From contig CASDLT010000008.1 of assembly GCA_949281375.1 (NCBI GenBank), positions 1-49,278 on the forward strand: DNA of 49,278 nt. The letters run 5' to 3'. A program made the translations under genes and the position numbers. The notes under the pieces were generated by a model that made no database searches, had not been told where the DNA came from, and saw only the letters and a list, made by a program, of their open reading frames with translations. Position 1 is the stretch's first letter. Each line of letters starts with the position of its first letter. Origin of the DNA: an uncultured Nitrosomonas sp. Its GTDB lineage: Bacteria > Pseudomonadota > Gammaproteobacteria > Burkholderiales > Nitrosomonadaceae. This document shows positions 48,002-49,278 of the stretch, in pieces.

Positions 48002-48649
48002 TTAAATACTTGACTTAATGCTTGAGCATACAGTGATATTGCCACCTTTTGATCCTGGCACCGCCCCTTTGATCATTAAAAGATTCCTCTCACTGTCAAC
48101 ACGCAAAATCTCTAGATTTTGCACTGTCCTTTTTACATTTCCAAGATGGCCTGACATGCGTTTTCCTGGAAATACACGACCTGGATCTTGTGCCATACCA
48201 ATTGAACCTGGTTTATTGTGTGCTTTCGAGTTTCCGTGACTAGCTCTGTTGGAAGAAAAATTATGACGTTTTATGGAACCGGCATAGCCTTTACCTATAG
48301 TGATCCCTGAAATATCAACTTTCTGCCCAGCTTGAAAAATGTCTGCTTTGATGATCATCCCAACTGATAAGGATTTGAAGTTATCATCTGGATTCATCCT
48401 AAATTCTTTTAAAATCCTGCTTGCTTCTACACTTGCTTTTGTAAAATGGCCAATAATGGATTTATTGAGACGATTGGTCTTTTTCTTGCCATATGCTAAC
48501 TGAACAGCAGTATAACCATCTGTATCTATGTTTTTTAATTGAGTTACTCGATTATTTGATACATCAATGACGGTCACGGGAAGACTATTACCATTTTCAG
48601 TAAATATTCTTGTCATCCCAATCTTTTGGCCTATTAATCCTAAGCTCAT
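48002..48649 (-). CDS. rplC: Ribosomal protein L3
   Basis: The 215-aa early-assembly protein opens [20 protein letters not shown] and has the central loop [20 protein letters not shown] and [20 protein letters not shown], the latter holding the Gln that PrmB methylates in other species. It lies 63 bp after rpsJ. Confidence 0.98.
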   Translation of the reverse strand: MSLGLIGQKIGMTRIFTENGNSLPVTVIDVSNNRVTQLKNIDTDGYTAVQLAYGKKKTNRLNKSIIGHFTKASVEASRILKEFRMNPDDNFKSLSVGMIIKADIFQAGQKVDISGITIGKGYAGSIKRHNFSSNRASHGNSKAHNKPGSIGMAQDPGRVFPGKRMSGHLGNVKRTVQNLEILRVDSERNLLMIKGAVPGSKGGNITVCSSIKSSI

Positions 48650-48712
48650 TTTTACTTTTCCAAAAATTTATCTATGGTGTAGTGATTTGAAGTGGCAAAA
48701 ATCTAATCAAAT

Positions 48713-49021
48713 TTATAACTTAATTTCCACATCCACACCAGCTGGCAAATCTAATTTCATCAGCGCATCAACTGTTTTATCTGTCGGATCGATGATATCC
48801 ATCAATCTCAGATGTGTTCTAATTTCAAATTGATCTCGTGAGGTTTTATTCACATGAGGCGAGCGCAATACATCAAAACGTTCAATTCGCGTTGGCAACG
48901 GCACCGGTCCCTTGACAACCGCACCAGTTCTTTTTGCAGTTTCAACAATTTCAAGCGCTGATTTATCAATCAAACGGTAATCGAACGCTTTGAGACGAAT
49001 CCTAATTTTTTGATTTTGCAT
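48713..49021 (-). CDS. rpsJ: Ribosomal protein S10 (NusE)
   Basis: The protein is 102 aa from ATG 49021, where the sequence [19 protein letters not shown] aligns with the start of E. coli S10; an ATG four codons upstream is possible. [20 protein letters not shown] is the signature loop. S10 also joins NusB in antitermination. It lies 64 bp after tuf, so both may share transcripts. Confidence 0.97.
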   Translation of the reverse strand: MQNQKIRIRLKAFDYRLIDKSALEIVETAKRTGAVVKGPVPLPTRIERFDVLRSPHVNKTSRDQFEIRTHLRLMDIIDPTDKTVDALMKLDLPAGVDVEIKL

Positions 49022-49085
49022 ATACTTACTCAATTTAACTTTCAGAGAATGAATTCATTCTTTGCTTGATTTTTATTATCTCTTA

Positions 49086-49278
49086 TTACTCGATAATTTT
49101 TGCGACAACTCCGGCGCCAACCGTTCTTCCACCTTCTCGTATTGCAAAACGCAATCCATCTTCCATCGCAATCGGCGCTATCAAGTTCACCGTAACTGAA
49201 ACATTATCTCCAGGCATCACCATTTCAGTACCTGCCGGTAATTCGATCGCTCCAGTTACGTCCGTTGTTCTAAAATAA
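49086..49278 (-). CDS. tuf: Elongation factor Tu, C-terminal end (cut by window edge)
   Basis: The minus-strand frame from the right edge to TAA (49086-49088) gives the last 63 residues of EF-Tu: [20 protein letters not shown] at the start, then [19 protein letters not shown] and the end [17 protein letters not shown]. This is domain 3, which contacts the tRNA and EF-Ts. Most of the gene lies beyond the window. A tuf copy directly before rpsJ is the standard place in proteobacteria. Confidence 0.98.
   Translation of the reverse strand, partial: YFRTTDVTGAIELPAGTEMVMPGDNVSVTVNLIAPIAMEDGLRFAIREGGRTVGAGVVAKIIE

Overview
The window reads as a chromosomal segment of a betaproteobacterium, most likely an ammonia oxidiser of the Nitrosomonadaceae (Nitrosomonas-like). 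This rests on gene order and protein character: glnE, pilMNOPQ beside a class A penicillin-binding protein, a bioBFHCD cluster, birA-coaX-engB, and tuf followed by the S10-spc-alpha ribosomal clusters. The genus is an inference; no marker such as amoA or 16S rRNA is present. I see no insertion sequence, prophage, CRISPR array, tRNA or rRNA gene.

Layout. 1-2.5 kb: 3' part of glnE. 2.6-3.1 kb: a type IV pilin behind a sigma-54-like promoter, closed by a strong terminator. 3.1-4.15 kb: AT-rich non-coding DNA and a decayed DUF4160/DUF2442 gene pair. 4.2-10.06 kb, minus strand: a GAF-containing GspE/PilB-type ATPase, a metallo-beta-lactamase-fold hydrolase, a universal stress protein, a TerC membrane protein, a patatin-like lipase and a small coupled gene. 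10.2-11.2 kb: proline iminopeptidase. 11.3-13.2 kb, minus: assimilatory APS reductase, a small coupled ORF and a CPBP membrane protein. 13.4-16.1 kb, plus: an EAL-HDOD protein and a graspetide-ligase-like ATP-grasp protein, separated by about 530 bp without a clear gene. 16.2-22.5 kb, minus: bioB-F-H-C-D followed by two unknown genes, a DUF4177 gene and a TM2 gene. 22.6-23.8 kb, plus: comF-like gene and trmL. 23.8-28.8 kb, minus: pilMNOPQ. 29.0-31.3 kb, plus: mrcA (PBP1A). 31.3-34.9 kb, minus: hemB, engB, coaX, birA. 35.0-49.3 kb, minus: rplQ back through rpoA, the spc and S10 clusters, to the 3' end of tuf.

How genes work together. PilM-N-O-P form the inner-membrane and periplasmic alignment complex for the PilQ secretin; the pilin at 2.7 kb is a plausible fibre subunit. 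BioC and BioH make the pimeloyl precursor, and BioF, BioD and BioB complete biotin apart from the BioA step, which is not in the window. BirA, 12 kb away, would attach biotin and carries an N-terminal winged helix. The ribosomal block holds 23 ribosomal protein genes plus rpoA, secY, infA and tuf in the usual proteobacterial order.

Most interesting unexplained signal: between hemB and engB, on the plus strand, a sigma-E-like promoter (GGAACTT, 16 nt, CTCTTA) is followed at once by about 105 nt that fold into three short hairpins and a strong rho-independent terminator, with C-rich loops. It looks like an undescribed stress-controlled small RNA gene.
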